64,000 nucleotides of DNA from Phytophthora quininea (GCA_011947345.1 JAAVTG010000149.1:1-64000), one strand, 5' to 3'. Shown: positions 11,943-24,149, counted from the stretch's first letter. Program-made: numbers and translations. The notes: generated from the sequence alone by a model not told the origin.

Positions 11943-14213
11943 CTACTTTGAGCGTGGTGTCTTGCGCTTCTTCGCTGGAGCTCCGCCAGTGTCCTTCTCC
12001 ACCTCCTCTCGTCCGCGACAATCCTAATTTGCCTTCGCAGCTTTTGCCATAGCTGCACGGTGCGCCAGACGCGCCTGCTTCGCAGTTTTGCGTCCACTCC
12101 TTCCTGCTTGGTGGGTTTTGCGTAGATAGGGTCGCTTCGAAATTCCTCCGGCACGTACGGACGGATATTATAATACATGCTCTCCCGCTTTTCCACATTT
12201 GGCGGCGGCGGCGGGAGTACTTCCACGTGTTCGGTCATCATTGTCGTCACCTTCACCTTTGTTGTGAGACGGCCGTCAATCTTACGGCGCAGGTTCTCGA
12301 TCACCGGTTCATCGTCAGGACCCTTTGCGCAGGAGACAACACCCGGGCTGGACTCATCCATCGAAAAAATCTGGAACTCCTGAATCCCCTCCAAACGCTT
12401 GTACAGCTCCGTCAGCACTTCTTTGTAGGTTTTAAATTGGTCGCTTCCACGGGAATGTGGACCGTGACCGAGTTCACGGCTGCTTCTTTCACTATATCTA
12501 CTACATGCACCACAGTGTAGCACTCGTCAGAAGCAAAACGCTTGCGAATGTGACCGAATCTGCGGTCGCAGGAATTGTTTGTGTGGCCTTTCACAAAAGC
12601 TTGTAATCAACATGCTTTAGCAACCCCATGTCAACCTGTGCCAGCAAGAACTTGATCACGTAGTTGTTTTTGTTTTGACCTGAACAGTTGTCCACGTAAA
12701 TAGTCAAGCGTGTCTTGCCCTCATCCAAGATCTTGGTTCGCAGAAAATGCTCCAGCATCGAGTTGATCTGATCACTGCCTTTGCCACTTGTCGTTTCGTC
12801 GTACAAGTACACCGTCATTCTCACAGAAAATGCCGAAGCAACTCACAGACAGCAGCGAATAGAAGTACCACTGCGACGGGGTATTTGCGGTGCTGGGCAC
12901 CGTCAAGTTTTGCGAGTAGTCCATGACGATGACTGTATGGTCATCCGAGACTGCTGCCTTGTCGGTCTTGTACTCCTGACTAGAGACATAACAAAATGAT
13001 ATCAATATCCGCTGTCAAAAATTACCAGTAAATCATCGTGATACCAATCTCCCTTACCGCATTCTGCGTGCAGACTCTGTGTGTCTTCCCAGCGCCTCCA
13101 TTTTGTCAGCAGTAGCACCGCTTCGCATGCTGGCCTGGTAGATCGAGTAGACGTCGCACACATTGCTCCTCGGCGACCGAAAGCGAATCGTTGGGCAGTG
13201 GAGGATCAGCAGCTTTCTCAGCGTCGAACGGGCCGGCTCGCGCACCCGGAGGCGGATCTGCTCTACATAGGTGTGCATCTCGTCGTAGATCACGTCCCAC
13301 GTGAAGTGTGCAGGCAGCAGCGTATACATTTCACTGCTGTAGTACCTCTTCATAACACCTTCCTTGGTCTTCTGCACCCGCACTCGCACAGGCACCACCT
13401 CGCCCACTTCTTCCGCGAACTCCTTGAACCACTTAACCAGCCACACCAAATCCACTGCGGCTGCATTCTTGTTCAACTTGTTGCTATGGGCCTTGGCCCC
13501 GATACTTCCATTACGAATGTGCTTTTGTAACGCTGCACATTAAGCGGAGTTATTCCATAGCAGCGAGCAAACGTAGGTCGACAAGCCTTGCCAACAAACG
13601 GAAGGTAGTAGTTGAACTTGGCGCGGAGTCCATAACCACGTGCTCGATCGACAGGAATCTGCATCAATGTCCCCAGCAGCGTGTTCAGGCTAATTGTCCT
13701 TTCGTCTCTGCTCATCGTGGACAGGGAACACACGAACGACTCCAGCTCCTTCGCCATGCCCTCAACGCAGCGGTTCTCGCACTCGTCGGCCTGAATAATC
13801 GAGCTAACTTCCTGCTGCAGATCGTGGTTCATCAGATAGATACTAATGTCCTCATCCTCACCAGCACCGTTGTCACTCTCGGCGCTCTCTGCTGTAAGAG
13901 GCTCTTCGTCCTCGCTGGACGCTTAAGAATCGGGGGTGAAGTCCTCGTCCCCACTGTCGTCCAACTCGTCACTGTCGCCGGCTTTACTGCTGGCGCCGTC
14001 ACCTTCGTCTTCGTCTTCGTTTTCGTGATTGTCCTCCTCACTCACTGCTGTGCACGTAGCCGCACCATCCGCCTTGTCAGGTCCACTGGCGTCAGGCTTG
14101 TGAGGGCGATGGTCGTAGCTCTGGTCGAGGCGCGCCAATTCTCTGCTTTCCCCGTCAACGGCGGCCGCTCCAGACGCGTAAGGTGCAAGTTCCTCCATGG
14201 CTGCTGCTGGCAA
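11943..14213 (-). mobile_element. DDE-type transposase-like gene (VDNCSGQNKNN / KGHT family), one intron
   Basis: Minus-strand coding begins near 14213 with an acidic N-terminus, meets an in-frame TAA at 13923-13925 and continues through YYLPFVGKACRPTFARCYG, VDLVWLVKWFKEF, YYSSEMYTLLPAHFTWD and RSPRSNVCDVYSIYQ. A 78-nt intron (12980-13057, GTAAGG...CTAG) joins in frame. The core then shows MDYSQN, FGIF, YLYDETTSGKGSDQ, VDNCSGQNKNN and KGHTNNSCDRRFGHIRK, a pattern of an RNase-H-fold DDE transposase with a later His/Asp cluster, and ends with PYVPEEFRSDPIYAKP and a Lys/Ala-rich tail. Frames shift at short homopolymers (AAA 12434-12436, AAAA 12595-12598, CC 13507-13508). This is a repeated oomycete gene type; transposon versus domesticated gene cannot be settled here. 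Confidence 0.65.
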
Positions 14214-14520
14214 AACACTTCGATCAAATTTTTGAAAATGGGAAATGGCTTCTAGCCCGGTAATTCACTTACGTACGATTTTTGGTCGGTCAACTTCAAA
14301 GCCGTTTGTCTCGAAAACTCAAAATGGTTGATTAGTATCATTTGGTGCGCCGCAGTCTCATTTGTCATGTGAAGAGAGGCGACGAGCTCCGGCACTGCGT
14401 CCGCCCACCTCACAGCCGCTCATTATCGCTGTGTGGTCTGTCCACCAGCCCACTGGTAATCGACCAACAGATGCTAAAATGTGTTGATCATTTTGAGTCT
14501 GACGCAGCGTTTCATTTCAA

Positions 14521-16675
14521 AAGTCCCAAAACAAGGAAAGCGCACCAACTCCAATGATCCCCGCGACTTCGCGCCAATATGTTCTACGATGTTCTCTCGA
14601 AGTAGCAGCGTCCGTCGACATTGCAAGAAGTTCCATCCGGAGTTAGAAGAACGACTGCGGTGCTCCAAGTGCAAGAATTTCTAGGTTCTCGAAATAAACG
14701 CCGTGCTTAAGCACCATGCCAGTCGCTCGTACACCAAAGTCAAGTGTACTAGCTCGCTATGAACGGAAGCATTTGGAATCATCGCAAGCATGCGGTGTTG
14801 GTGTTACACGGCAAGAGGTCCAAGTTTCCGCCGCGCCGTCGGCTCATTCCAACAACATCCCGTTAGACCATTCCAAGCATTCCTCGTCAGACATTGGGTC
14901 GGAAAATGTATCACCTGTTTTTAGTTCCCACAACACAGTTACCAGGGCGTCGTTCGGAAAATGTTTTTGTAGCAATGACCGAAGCCAGCCGGTCGCGACA
15001 GGACCACAGCTGTTCAGCAAATTCTGTCAAGGCAACCTGAGCAAAACTCGTCTAATGTCGACTCTCAAAATGGACCAACCTCGCCACGTGCACGCGAGTA
15101 TACTGACGGCATTCACGGTTACGAATTTAGATTTCAGGTCGATCAAGTTGAAGGGGACCAGTTACCTACTGACAGTTCATCCTTGGATATCGATGGCGTC
15201 TCAAGAAACAAGGAAGATGATCATTCTAGCGTTAGCTCGTACGTTTTGATGACGATGAGGAGGATGGTAGTGACGATGAAGACAATGAAGCCCCAAAGGA
15301 CACCGATGATAGTAAGTTCAGGGCGATTGCAATGACGACGTCAGTGATTCCGTGGAAGAAAGCATGCGCGATGATGGGCAGATAGACCCCGACAGTGATG
15401 CAAATGGATTCGAAGATAACGATGACGATTTCCTTGAGAACTATTTTAAGCCTGTCCCAATTTTCAAAGGTTTTTAAAAGTTGGGGAATTATAAGTCCAT
15501 GCACCACATCACGTGATCATAAAAGCAATGGCGCCACACTATAAATGGTTGTGTCGCCAGTGTGTTCAGCACCATCCTGGTTGTCCCGAAGATACAGTTT
15601 CCAACCCACTTCAACAAGTTTCGTTCCATGGTTGACAGGCTCGCGCATTATCACGATCAAAGTACGTGCTCGATTATGAAAAAGCTAATGGACCCCGCAG
15701 CCTCCATGACAATTCTTAATGAACGCGAATTTGGGGCTTTCTGCGACGAGCTGCACTACCCGGTGTTCAATGACGATGATTCCAATCTAGGACAACAAAA
15801 CTCCATCGCGGTACTACAAGCAACATCGTTCTGGAAATAGTTCCATTCGTTGTGTGGAAGGTAAAGGTAATGGAAGACACCGCCTTGTAAGACACGCAGG
15901 ACATGGTTGAAGAGCTAAAACGGAAGTTACTGTGTCGGAAGAAACGTTCGACGGTTCGCGGAGCCAAGGCACGAAGAATTAAGAAGTTGTCCACTGTTCG
16001 AAGTGCTCAAGAGTTTTGCCATGGCGATCTGACGGAAAGAATGGATACAGCTCAAGATAACTTCAATGCCAGCAAACGGTTTTCGAGGAGCAGTCTATCA
16101 GAATTTCGCGACTACGTTTTGGTATTGCGGCTGTTCATCGTGACCCCCACCCCCATCCCCCATATACCCCCTATCCTCCCACCCACCCACCCTTATACAT
16201 GTGTACGAAAGTCTCTCGACGAGTGACGTAGCACTCCAACAAGATACCTGGATTCTGGGACTGAAACAGCGTAAGACCGCTTCCATGTACGGTCTAGCGC
16301 TTATTGCAATCCCATCAGCATACACACAGGAATTCAAGATGTATCTTGAGCTGCGCAATCTTTAAGCTCCCAGGAACCGAGACACAGCACTCTTCATCCA
16401 CAAGGACGGCTAAAAGGAGAGACACCTGACCAACCGATTCTCACACCCAATATATAAGCGCTTCGCAAAACGGGTCAACATTCGAGACTGCCGCTCGAAG
16501 GACGCTACTTTTGCAAAATCTCAGGGATTCACCCCGAGCAAATGGAACGGTTTGCGGAGAGAATCTATCACAGCTACGGCGTTTAGCAGCCGACCTACGA
16601 GAGCTCAAGTGCAGTGGATGGAGCTTCGTTGTCGTTAGATGTCACAAATTCGCTTTTAGCTCAGCAATAAGTCTG
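14521..16675 (+). pseudogene. Unrecognised zinc-finger / acidic protein relic(s)
   Basis: A once-coding stretch I do not recognise. Near 14570-14690 are two zinc-finger-like pieces (SVRRHCKKFHPELEERL and CSKCKNF). Around 15120-15290 comes VDQVEGDQLPTDSSSLDIDG and then an acidic run (DDDEEDGSDDEDNEAPKD) after a frame change in TTTT at 15243-15246, and another acidic stretch to about 15476. A separate open piece at 15562-15840 has FGAFCDELHYPVFNDDD, followed by basic KRKLLCRKKR near 15910, and near 16500 ISGIHPEQMERFAERIYHSYG. The pieces may belong to one element or two; the low GC and lack of match to host genes favour a transposon or domesticated element. Confidence 0.3.
16143..16192 (-). repeat. 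C-rich tract, G-quadruplex motif on the minus strand
   Basis: The plus strand is a run of CCCCC/CCC blocks ending in CCCACCCACCCACCC at 16178-16192. On the minus strand this is GGGTGGGTGGGTGGG, a canonical four-tract quadruplex motif with one-base loops, followed by three longer G-tracts. Confidence 0.7.
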
Positions 16676-16988
16676 ATAAACTAATAAATGTATGTGTGTT
16701 TTTAGTAAAACTATCTAAGATTTCCGCAGCAAAATGTATGAACTCAAAAGTTTTATTGTATGTATTTACAAATCTGATACTATCGTGCTTAAATATAGCG
16801 AGGAGTGCTCGTCCTCTAATGCTGTAGTACAGATTACGACCCATTGATATTACGGACACATTGATATGACACGAGGTTTTTCGCCTGGAAATTGCATACA
16901 AATTTTCAACCAATCACAGTCGTTAACTTTTGCTCTATCGAAAGCCAGTCATTTATTGCTGAATAGAGCGCACTGCACGCAGCACGCC

Positions 16989-18401
16989 ATGGAAGAAGAG
17001 GAGGTCATCAACAGACTCCGCCAGTGGGGGCTTCAAGACGACTGCCCTCGCTCAGAGGACGATGCCAGTGTCGAACAGCCACCTCAGTCGCCTCAGCCAC
17101 CTCAGCTGAGGTCACGCTCCACGTCAGCCAGCAACAGCGATACATCGAGACGGCGTGCTGCTCACACAAACGAGTTTAAGGTACTCTGATTCTAATGATT
17201 TCGGCGTATTCAAATCTAATGTAAAATTAACGGTTATCTGTAGGTGAGTGTGCTTGATGCTGTCCAAGCAGGCGGGACTGTGACAGACGTGGCGTCTGAG
17301 AACAATATTATCCGTACCTGTTACTACGGATGAAAAAAACTTGAGGCTAAGCTGCGTGATGCCTGTAACAATAAAATGCGGTCCAAGGTTTGCCTCGGAG
17401 GACAAGGGCGACATTGCTCGTTTCCTAACGAAGATGCTGTCGTGCAGTGGATCAAACAAATGCGTCGAGATTATTTTCCGCTTAAAACGAGCCATCTTAT
17501 TATCTTTGTTAAGGAGGAGTTTTCTAATTGGGTTGCTGAATACCTAGCTCGTAGCAAAGAAGAAAGCCTCTACCGTCTTCTTCAGTGTCTTGTCCACCGC
17601 TGGGGTTTCGCGTTCTGGAAGCCCAATTGAACGGTCATGGCGTCGATAGACCTCGAGCGCGAGCAGCAAGCTTTTGCCAGCTCAACGGGGTGGCAATTTG
17701 GGCTGTCAACTCTCGGTCCTATATTTGGAATACAGATGAAACTGCTGCATATTATGACGAGGAACCGGGTACTGTGATTGCTGAATCTGGCAGCAAAAAC
17801 CCGCTAGGGTGTTAGGAAGAAAGAGGTCGCAGCGGGCGAGTGTACCGCTTACCGTGTCGGCGAGCGGCAAGAAGATGAAGCCGTTGGTGATTTTTAAGGG
17901 TCAGCCTGGAGATGTCGTGGAGAAGGAGCCGCACGATAATCGCGTCGCTGTTGCCGTTCAAACGAACGGGTGGATGGATGCACATGTATGGAGAGAGCAC
18001 GTCACTGACGGTGTGTGGGGGAGTTCGTGAGCACCGAGTATTCTGAAGCCCTGGCCCTTTATGTGGACAATTTAAAGTGTCACGTGTCAAATGAATCGGT
18101 CCAGGGCTTCATGGACTGGGGGACAGAGGTGGCTCCGCTTTCTAAAAATACGACAGGGGTTTTGCAGTCTCCAGACGTTGGGATAATGGGGCCGTTTAAG
18201 AAGAAGCTGCGGTCATTAGCGTTGGCGTCAGAGATTGAAGGTTTTCGTGACTCTAGTCTACCTCTGTGAGAACGCTTGCTCGCCCTCATGCGTCGTCCTG
18301 CCTACGAGAAGCGCCAGATCCTTGTCAAGCGCGTTGCTGAGGCCTGGGACGCTGTCAGTGAAAGATGTATCGTGCGAGCGTGGGAGAAATCTGGACTTTA
18401 A
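16989..18401 (+). mobile_element. Pogo-like DDE transposase relic (one intron)
   Basis: ATG 16989 opens MEEEEVINRLRQWGLQDD; a phase-0 intron at 17181-17243 leads to VSVLDAVQAGGTVTDVASEN, a helix-turn-helix start typical of pogo/Tigger DNA-binding domains. After a frame break come the second DNA-binding piece (AVVQWIKQMRR, FSNWVAEYLARSKEES) and the DDE_1-type catalytic core: NTDETAAYYDEEPG near 17730, LYVDNLKCHVSNESVQGF near 18070 and KNTTGVLQSPDVGIMGPFKK near 18150, ending with VAEAWDAVSERCIVRAWEKSG at 18401. Several frameshifts and stops make it non-functional as written. No terminal inverted repeats were found by eye. Confidence 0.75.
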
Positions 18402-18834
18402 CCGCTAACAAAGCCTCAACTAACCTAACTTAACTGTCACACTTCAGTCTAGCCTGCGCTGATTGGTCAAATATTGAGGTGTGTCATATCATTGCGTCAT
18501 ACGAGCCTCCTATACACAAGAAGAACCTTGCGCGTCAGATCAATGTGTCGTTATCTGTACCGTGGTGCATTTGTCCCTGTCGATTCGGTTCCCTGCCTCC
18601 GACGCTCCTCTTGGATGTGGTGGACGATTGTGGGAATCGATCGACAATTGGTATCTACTGGCACATGTGTGCCTCTTGCCTCGTGACTTATGGTACTGAA
18701 TTGCACGTATCGGGCACTAAGGGCGAGAGGTACACATGTGCGAGGTTGTATCAATGCTAACTATTTATTTGTTACTTTTAGGACTTGCTGGGCATTTTCG
18801 GCATCCTACCGCGGCAGCTCTCAGGAGTAGATGA
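18402..18834. other. Intergenic stretch without recognisable gene
   Basis: Three overlapping plus-strand frames of 70-93 codons are open at 18474-18760, but none resembles a known protein and they shadow each other. It might be decayed upstream sequence of the ABC transporter relic. Confidence 0.3.
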
Positions 18835-19262
18835 AGCAGCTGGTGATCGGCGTGGAGTTGACCCGTTTTGTGATCGCCTTCGGCGTGACTCTCATGTGTT
18901 AATCTTTCCTGAGTGTGGGTACAGCAGCTTGGTCGCTGGCGTGCTTGGTCTTCGTGTCGACACTTTTCATGGCTGTGCCTGGATCCATGGGCACGCTTCC
19001 CGTGAAGTGCTGCGTTCTATCGTGAGCATGCTGCGCAGTCGTACAACTCGCTGAGGTACATTGTCGCGACGACGGTGGTGGAGATCTCATACGTGTTTGA
19101 ACAGAGCTTGCTGTTCATCGTGATTTTCTACCCGACGGTAGGCTTCCACAGATTCTCACTGCGGGGCTGTTCGGGGTCACATTTTCCTCTTTGTGCTGGG
19201 TCAGATATAATTTGCACAGTTGCTGACCCACGCGTTCCCGAGCATGGAGGCGGAAGAAGATA
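18835..19262 (+). pseudogene. PDR-type (ABCG) ABC transporter membrane-domain relic
   Basis: Pieces in three plus-strand frames follow the ABC-2 membrane region of PDR transporters in order: ELTRFVIAFGVTLM, LVFVSTLFMAVPGSMGTLPV, then YIVATTVVEISYVFEQSLLF continuing to IVIFYPTVGF, and finally FAQLLTHAFPSMEAEE. In intact family members this last-third region precedes the final helices; PDR proteins export xenobiotics at the plasma membrane. The N-terminal half and both ATPase domains are absent, and stops interrupt the frame, so this is a fragment of a dead gene next to transposon relics. Confidence 0.6.
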
Positions 19263-19392
19263 AACATCTACCGACGACTACCGAGAGAGTTTTGTCGTAA
19301 TCACCTCATATTGTGCAATTGTTGACCACACGCACGAAACATGCAACGCATTCATATCCATCACTTTGCTATTGTCCACGACAGCGACGACG

Positions 19393-20530
19393 ATGCCCAA
19401 GAAGCGGAAATCCACGTACACTGTGAGACGGGTGAGAATTGCATCCAAAATATTTTGCTTTGCTGTGTGTAGACTTCAATTTCACTAAATCGTTTTGAGG
19501 TGATGATCTGTAGGAAAACGCGATCGCGCTTCATGAAGAAATCCGCAAGCTCGAGTCCCAACTGGAAGTGCTTCGAACGCGATTGCTCTCGAAAGAAGAC
19601 ACTGAAGAAATTGGCTCGCTCTTAAAGGACACCCTGACCAAAAATGCTGCGCTTGTGGATGCTGGTCGAGAAAAGCAGTTCGAAATCGCCGAGGCGCAGT
19701 CCTTGACGTCCTGCTATTTGGTACGCTGAATATGGTTGGTAGCAGAAAATCATCTCATTGCTAATGTACTTCTTGCTGCAGGGAGACCACAAGATTTACC
19801 CACTCTATTCACCTATTCGACTCGGCACTGACTGGGACAAACGACACGCTACGCTCATGACCATCCGACAGCAAAAGCTACAAGACGCCTACCACTACAT
19901 CATGGACCCGAACCGTCTGGCCGCCTCCAAGAAGACCAAACACTCGGAGCAGCAGTTCGAGAACGAGCAGGGCGATCTCTGCTGCGTCAACTACGAGACC
20001 ATCCAGTTCCCGAACGTCCAGTCGCTCCGCCAGGTCTTCGACGCCGTCCTGTTCTACTTCCAGAACACGGAGATCAGCATCTCGGAGCTGACGGGCCACA
20101 TCACGGTCCGAGACGACTACGACTGCGTGGAAGGCAGCGTCTTCAACTCGCGCGTGATCTCGACGGACGACCACGGCACGAAGATCGAGGCGAGTACGGT
20201 GGTGTTCTCCCAGTTGTTTGATGCAGACAACGATCTCTGTGGCGGTGAGGCGTGTGGGGTCATTGCCATCGACTTTGTGGACGAGGACGAGCTGTATCCG
20301 TACGTGCCTCACGAACGCACTCGACGGGATGGATCCGGTGCGATTGTCTTGGTTGCAAGCGAAGACTCTGGGGGCTGGTAGTAACTCTGCGTCGAGCAGC
20401 TTTCATCAAACTGCTCAATCCAGAGTTCCCCATCTCTGAGTGTGCTCGTCATGGCCTGCAGGAAGGAATCATTCGCTGGGGGCGAGTCATGCTGAAGTGC
20501 ATGCGGGGTTCGTTATATCCGACGCACTAA
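19393..20530 (+). CDS. M96-like protein d (three exons)
   Basis: Exon 1 (19393-19431) encodes MPKKRKSTYTVRR, the basic motif. A phase-0 intron (19432-19513) leads to exon 2 (19514-19720, 207 nt), which is the coiled coil (ENAIALHEEIRKLESQLEVL) ending in AEAQSLTSCYL. A second phase-0 intron (19721-19781) leads to exon 3 with the C-terminal domain: GHITVRDDYD, then GVIAIDFVDEDELYPYVPH. The frame changes in GGGGG at 20370-20374, after which VVTLRRAAFIKLLNPEFP continues to the stop at 20530. The short N-terminus distinguishes this subgroup from h and i. Function is unknown. Confidence 0.8.
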
Positions 20531-20749
20531 AGGATAGGACTGGGCGCTGAATAATGAGATGTACGTCAACAGTCATCGTGACGTTAGCGATCCGATGTTA
20601 GCACGAAACGGTCGCAGCTACCGAAAACACAGCGGCAAGACTGGCATGTTGCAGTTGACTGCAACTCAGCTCACGCAATCACGGCCGTCGTGACGGTGGG
20701 ACACGTGGTCCATGTTGGCGAGTCCCGCATTTCGGAAGCGGAGACCGAC

Positions 20750-21935
20750 ATGAAGAAGCAGAAGTGCACGTACACGGCGCGGCGGGTAAGAATTTCCAGC
20801 GTTCAGGGACCCATGACGGAGTTGCTAACTCTGGTGTGTGTGATGGTGGTTCTGTAGGAGGAGGCGGTCCGACTGCGAGAAGAAGTGAACCGCTTGGCGA
20901 TGGGGCTCAAGGAGCTGCAGATCCGCAACTTGTCGCCGGAAGATCGAGCACTGCTGGACCCTGTCGTGCAGAACACCTTGGCAGAGAACAATCTGCTGAC
21001 GTCCGTGGCCAAGACGCAGCAGCTGGGGTCGCTAGCGCCCAGTCCTTGCTGTCCGAGTGTCTGGTAAGGCTTTCACTGCTTAGACGTAGCTGGCTGACGG
21101 TCCTAAACTCACTATTCGCTTCCTTTGCAAAGGGAGACCAAGAGACTCATCCTCTGTACACGCGGATCTGCCTCACAAAGGACTGGGAGGAGCGACGAGA
21201 AACGCTCATGGCCGTCAAGAAGCAGAAGCTGCGGAACACCTTTGACTTTCTCATGGCCCCAGATCGGTTCGTGGACCCAGACAAGCCCCACACTTCCGAC
21301 CAGCGATTCGAGACGGCGGAGGGAGACATATGCTGCGTGCATTTGGAGGCGGTGCACTTCCCAGGGGTCGAGTCGCTGCAGCAAGTCTGGGACGCGCTCC
21401 AGTTCCACTACACCAACTTCGAGATCAACGTGACCGAACGACTGGGCGACGTCACAGTACGAGACGACTACGACTCCATCGAGGGCACGGTCATCAACAC
21501 GAGGATTTTGTCACGGACGGAGAACTGCACACCCGTCGAAAGCAGCGTCGTCACCTTCTCGCACCTTTTACGGGGGACGAGGAAGGATTTGGAGGCGAGC
21601 CATGCGGGATTTTGGCTCTCGACTCGATCGACGAAGACGAGCTCTACCCGTATTTCCCAAAGGAGCGGGCGAGGTTGGATACGTCTGGTGCGGTAGTGCT
21701 GACGGCCAGAAGACGACCAAAGAGGCTGTGCCCAGCGCGGGACAGTGGTGGTGGTGGTGGTGGTGCAGATGACACAGAGCTGGTGGTGACACTGCGTCGA
21801 TCGGCCTTCTTGAAACTCTACAACCCTGAGTTTCCCATGTCTGAAGCAGCACGCCAGGAGCTGCAAGTTGGAATGGGAAGGTGGGGAGACGTCATGATCA
21901 GGACCATCCGTAGCTACGTCTATGGGGCCCCTTGA
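20750..21935 (+). CDS. M96-like protein e (three exons)
   Basis: Same build as its upstream neighbour: exon 1 20750-20785 (MKKQKCTYTARR), intron 20786-20857, exon 2 from 20858 with coiled coil (EEAVRLREEVNRLAMGLKEL), intron 21064-21132, exon 3 from 21133 with LGDVTVRDDYDSIEG, GILALDSIDEDELYPYFP, a GGGGGGADD insert and VVTLRRSAFLKLYNPEFP, stop 21935. Frame changes fall in GGGG at 21025-21028 and TTTT at 21576-21579; both sides match gene d. The two genes are a clear tandem duplication. Confidence 0.8.
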
Positions 21936-22153
21936 AGACGCGACGCGATGGTTGTTGCAGCTATGTATGAAGAGCTGGTCAACTTGCCTATCCTGGTGAT
22001 ATACTTGAGCGTCACGCAGGCATTGCAAAAGCAATCACGCCACGGAGATATGGCCGATCTCAGAGCAAAGCGGTTTGGCGATCGGAGCGCGAGCTGCATC
22101 AACCTCCAGAGCTTGACTCACTTTTCTACTTGCTGTTCATCGATCAAGTTCCA

Positions 22154-24149
22154 ATGCTCAGGCTCCACCTCGTCGTCGCGACAGCGGTGGTAATCGCCAC
22201 CACTTCGGCGGCGTCCAATTCGTCCAGTCCGAGCCAACTCAACGGCGGGTACCCCTGTTCCGAAGAAACCTTGTCAGACGAAGGAGGTTCAAGAAACCAG
22301 AACGCTGAGTGCGCAGGCTACTCGGCCCCACTCTGCTACCCTGGCATCTGTGAAGTCCCAGCGACGGTGGATAATACGGTCGACATTTTCGTCAAGCGAC
22401 TACCGGCTACAAGTGGAGACCCGAACGCGGTTGCTGCAAGGTGGTCCCGGAGCTTCGTCGACAGGAAGTTCGTCCAACTACTTGTATTGGTTCACCCAAC
22501 GCTTTGTAATTGAATTTATTTGTTTGTCGTGGTGCGTCTAGTGGAAACAACCATGGTGGAGCTACACGATCGACTGGGAGGAGCCGCCAACGTCTATACG
22601 ATGGGTCATCGGGGTACTGGTCGCAGTACGTTGTTGGACTGCGTTGCAGCACAAACCACCACTACCGGTTCCCCTCTGGGAACCCCGTCGAGCCATCCGA
22701 AGTACCAGCGTGTGCCGATGTGCTTGAAAACAAGTGCGCCAATCTCTTTGCCTTCTCGATGACAAGTGCTGCCACCAACCTGTCAGTTGTCATCTCCAAC
22801 TTCTCCCACGGCGCTTACACGATCGTCTTCGCGGTGAGCTTTGGCACAGCGTTAGTCGAACGATGATCCACTTGAACACCCCGAGGTAGTCGGGTATGTG
22901 CTCGACGGAGTGGGATCGAGTTCGAGAGCTTCCGCCGACGAGTTTGAACACTTTTCCAAATGAGATTCCGATTATGGTGAAGTGGGCGACGCGTTCCTGG
23001 CTCGCTTCGAGACCAAAAGCTTACCCGACACGATTCAAGAACTCATCACGAACTTCGACAACAATCCAAACTCCACGTGTGCTGCGGTCATCGACTCCTA
23101 CCGGAGTGGCGACAGTCCGCAGGTTAACGAGACGGTGTCGTTCTTCCTTCGTGCTGCGTTGGGATCGCTGCTACAAAGTGCAGAGACGAACTCTCATCCC
23201 TCCTGTTGTCTACCGACTCAGTCGCTGTGAGCCCAAAGACATCAACGTTTTGAGCTTCTTCTTCGCGACACTCAAGACGATGGATAACCTCTCGTTTCAA
23301 GACGACACGTTTTATTCGTCACTACTGTACGACCTCGTCGTGTTTTTCGAGTTGTGGGGACAACCTCAGTCGTCCATGAAGGAAATGAAAGCACGATTCA
23401 ATGACACTAAAGTCTGCGCTGGAGGATCCTACTCGAGTGTCCCTCGATATTGTGCGTTTTCAAAAGAAGAGCAATGAACTCAACGTCAGCAGCTACGATG
23501 GCAACGGCATCACCTACGACCGAGACTAGTGCTGGAACAAGAGTGCCACCATCCCCAACAACGCGAGTGTGTTGCTACTAAACGGCAAAATCGACTCTCA
23601 AACAGTTCTCAAATATGTTGAATATTTCCTAAAAGCACTTGGCAGAGACAACAAAGAGCTAATCATGTTTGAGCATGCGACGCATGGCATCGTCGAATCA
23701 ACGCCACTTGTTCACGGCGACTACTCAATGACGTGTGGTATGAAGCTGCTGGTTTCCTACGTGAATCAAAGTGGCGTGTTGAAGAATTTGGACAAGTCGT
23801 GTGTGGACGAAATGCCGGCGTTCAATCTCACAACTCCGGTGGAGTACCAGGTCAATTATATCAGCACAGATGACGTGTAGGACGGCGAGTTTGACGCCAG
23901 TATCAACGCTGGAATATCGGACACCAACGGGTCGACGAATGGGGATACAAAAGCGCGTTTATCGTGTTCTTGGTGCTCTTTGTGCTGCCGCTGGGGGTCA
24001 TTGGTTTCTTCGTGTACCGTTGAGTCAAGATGAAACAGCAAAAAGCGAGCGCTACTATCAGTGACGAGATTGGTACCCCGGCACTTACAAGTTCGTTCTC
24101 GACTGAATCAGTTTCGCAGAGTCCGCTGCCAAAGGCCAATAGAGCCTAG
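22154..24149 (+). pseudogene. S33-type secreted alpha/beta hydrolase, degenerate copy 1
   Basis: ATG 22154 gives a signal peptide and a Cys-containing N-terminal region (LNGGYPCSEETLSDEGG), then the oxyanion-type segment LLQGGPGASS, GHRGTGRSTLLDCVAAQ (copy 2 has DHRGTGRS), a nucleophile segment AVSFGTALVER (copy 2: GVSYGTALVER), LLNGKIDSQT and EHATHG, and a C-terminal membrane helix. It resembles Phytophthora proteins annotated as S33 family serine proteases. Compared with the minus-strand copy it has lost 14 bp next to 22432, has a stop right after ALVER near 22864, several frameshifts, and TGA at 24021 where relatives have Trp. These lesions are not homopolymer slips, so it is a true pseudogene. 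Confidence 0.75.

Noticed and set aside
6431..18830. LTR retrotransposon
   Set aside because: I looked for a pair of long terminal repeats and for gag/protease/integrase motifs and found none; the RT motifs present are of L1 type.
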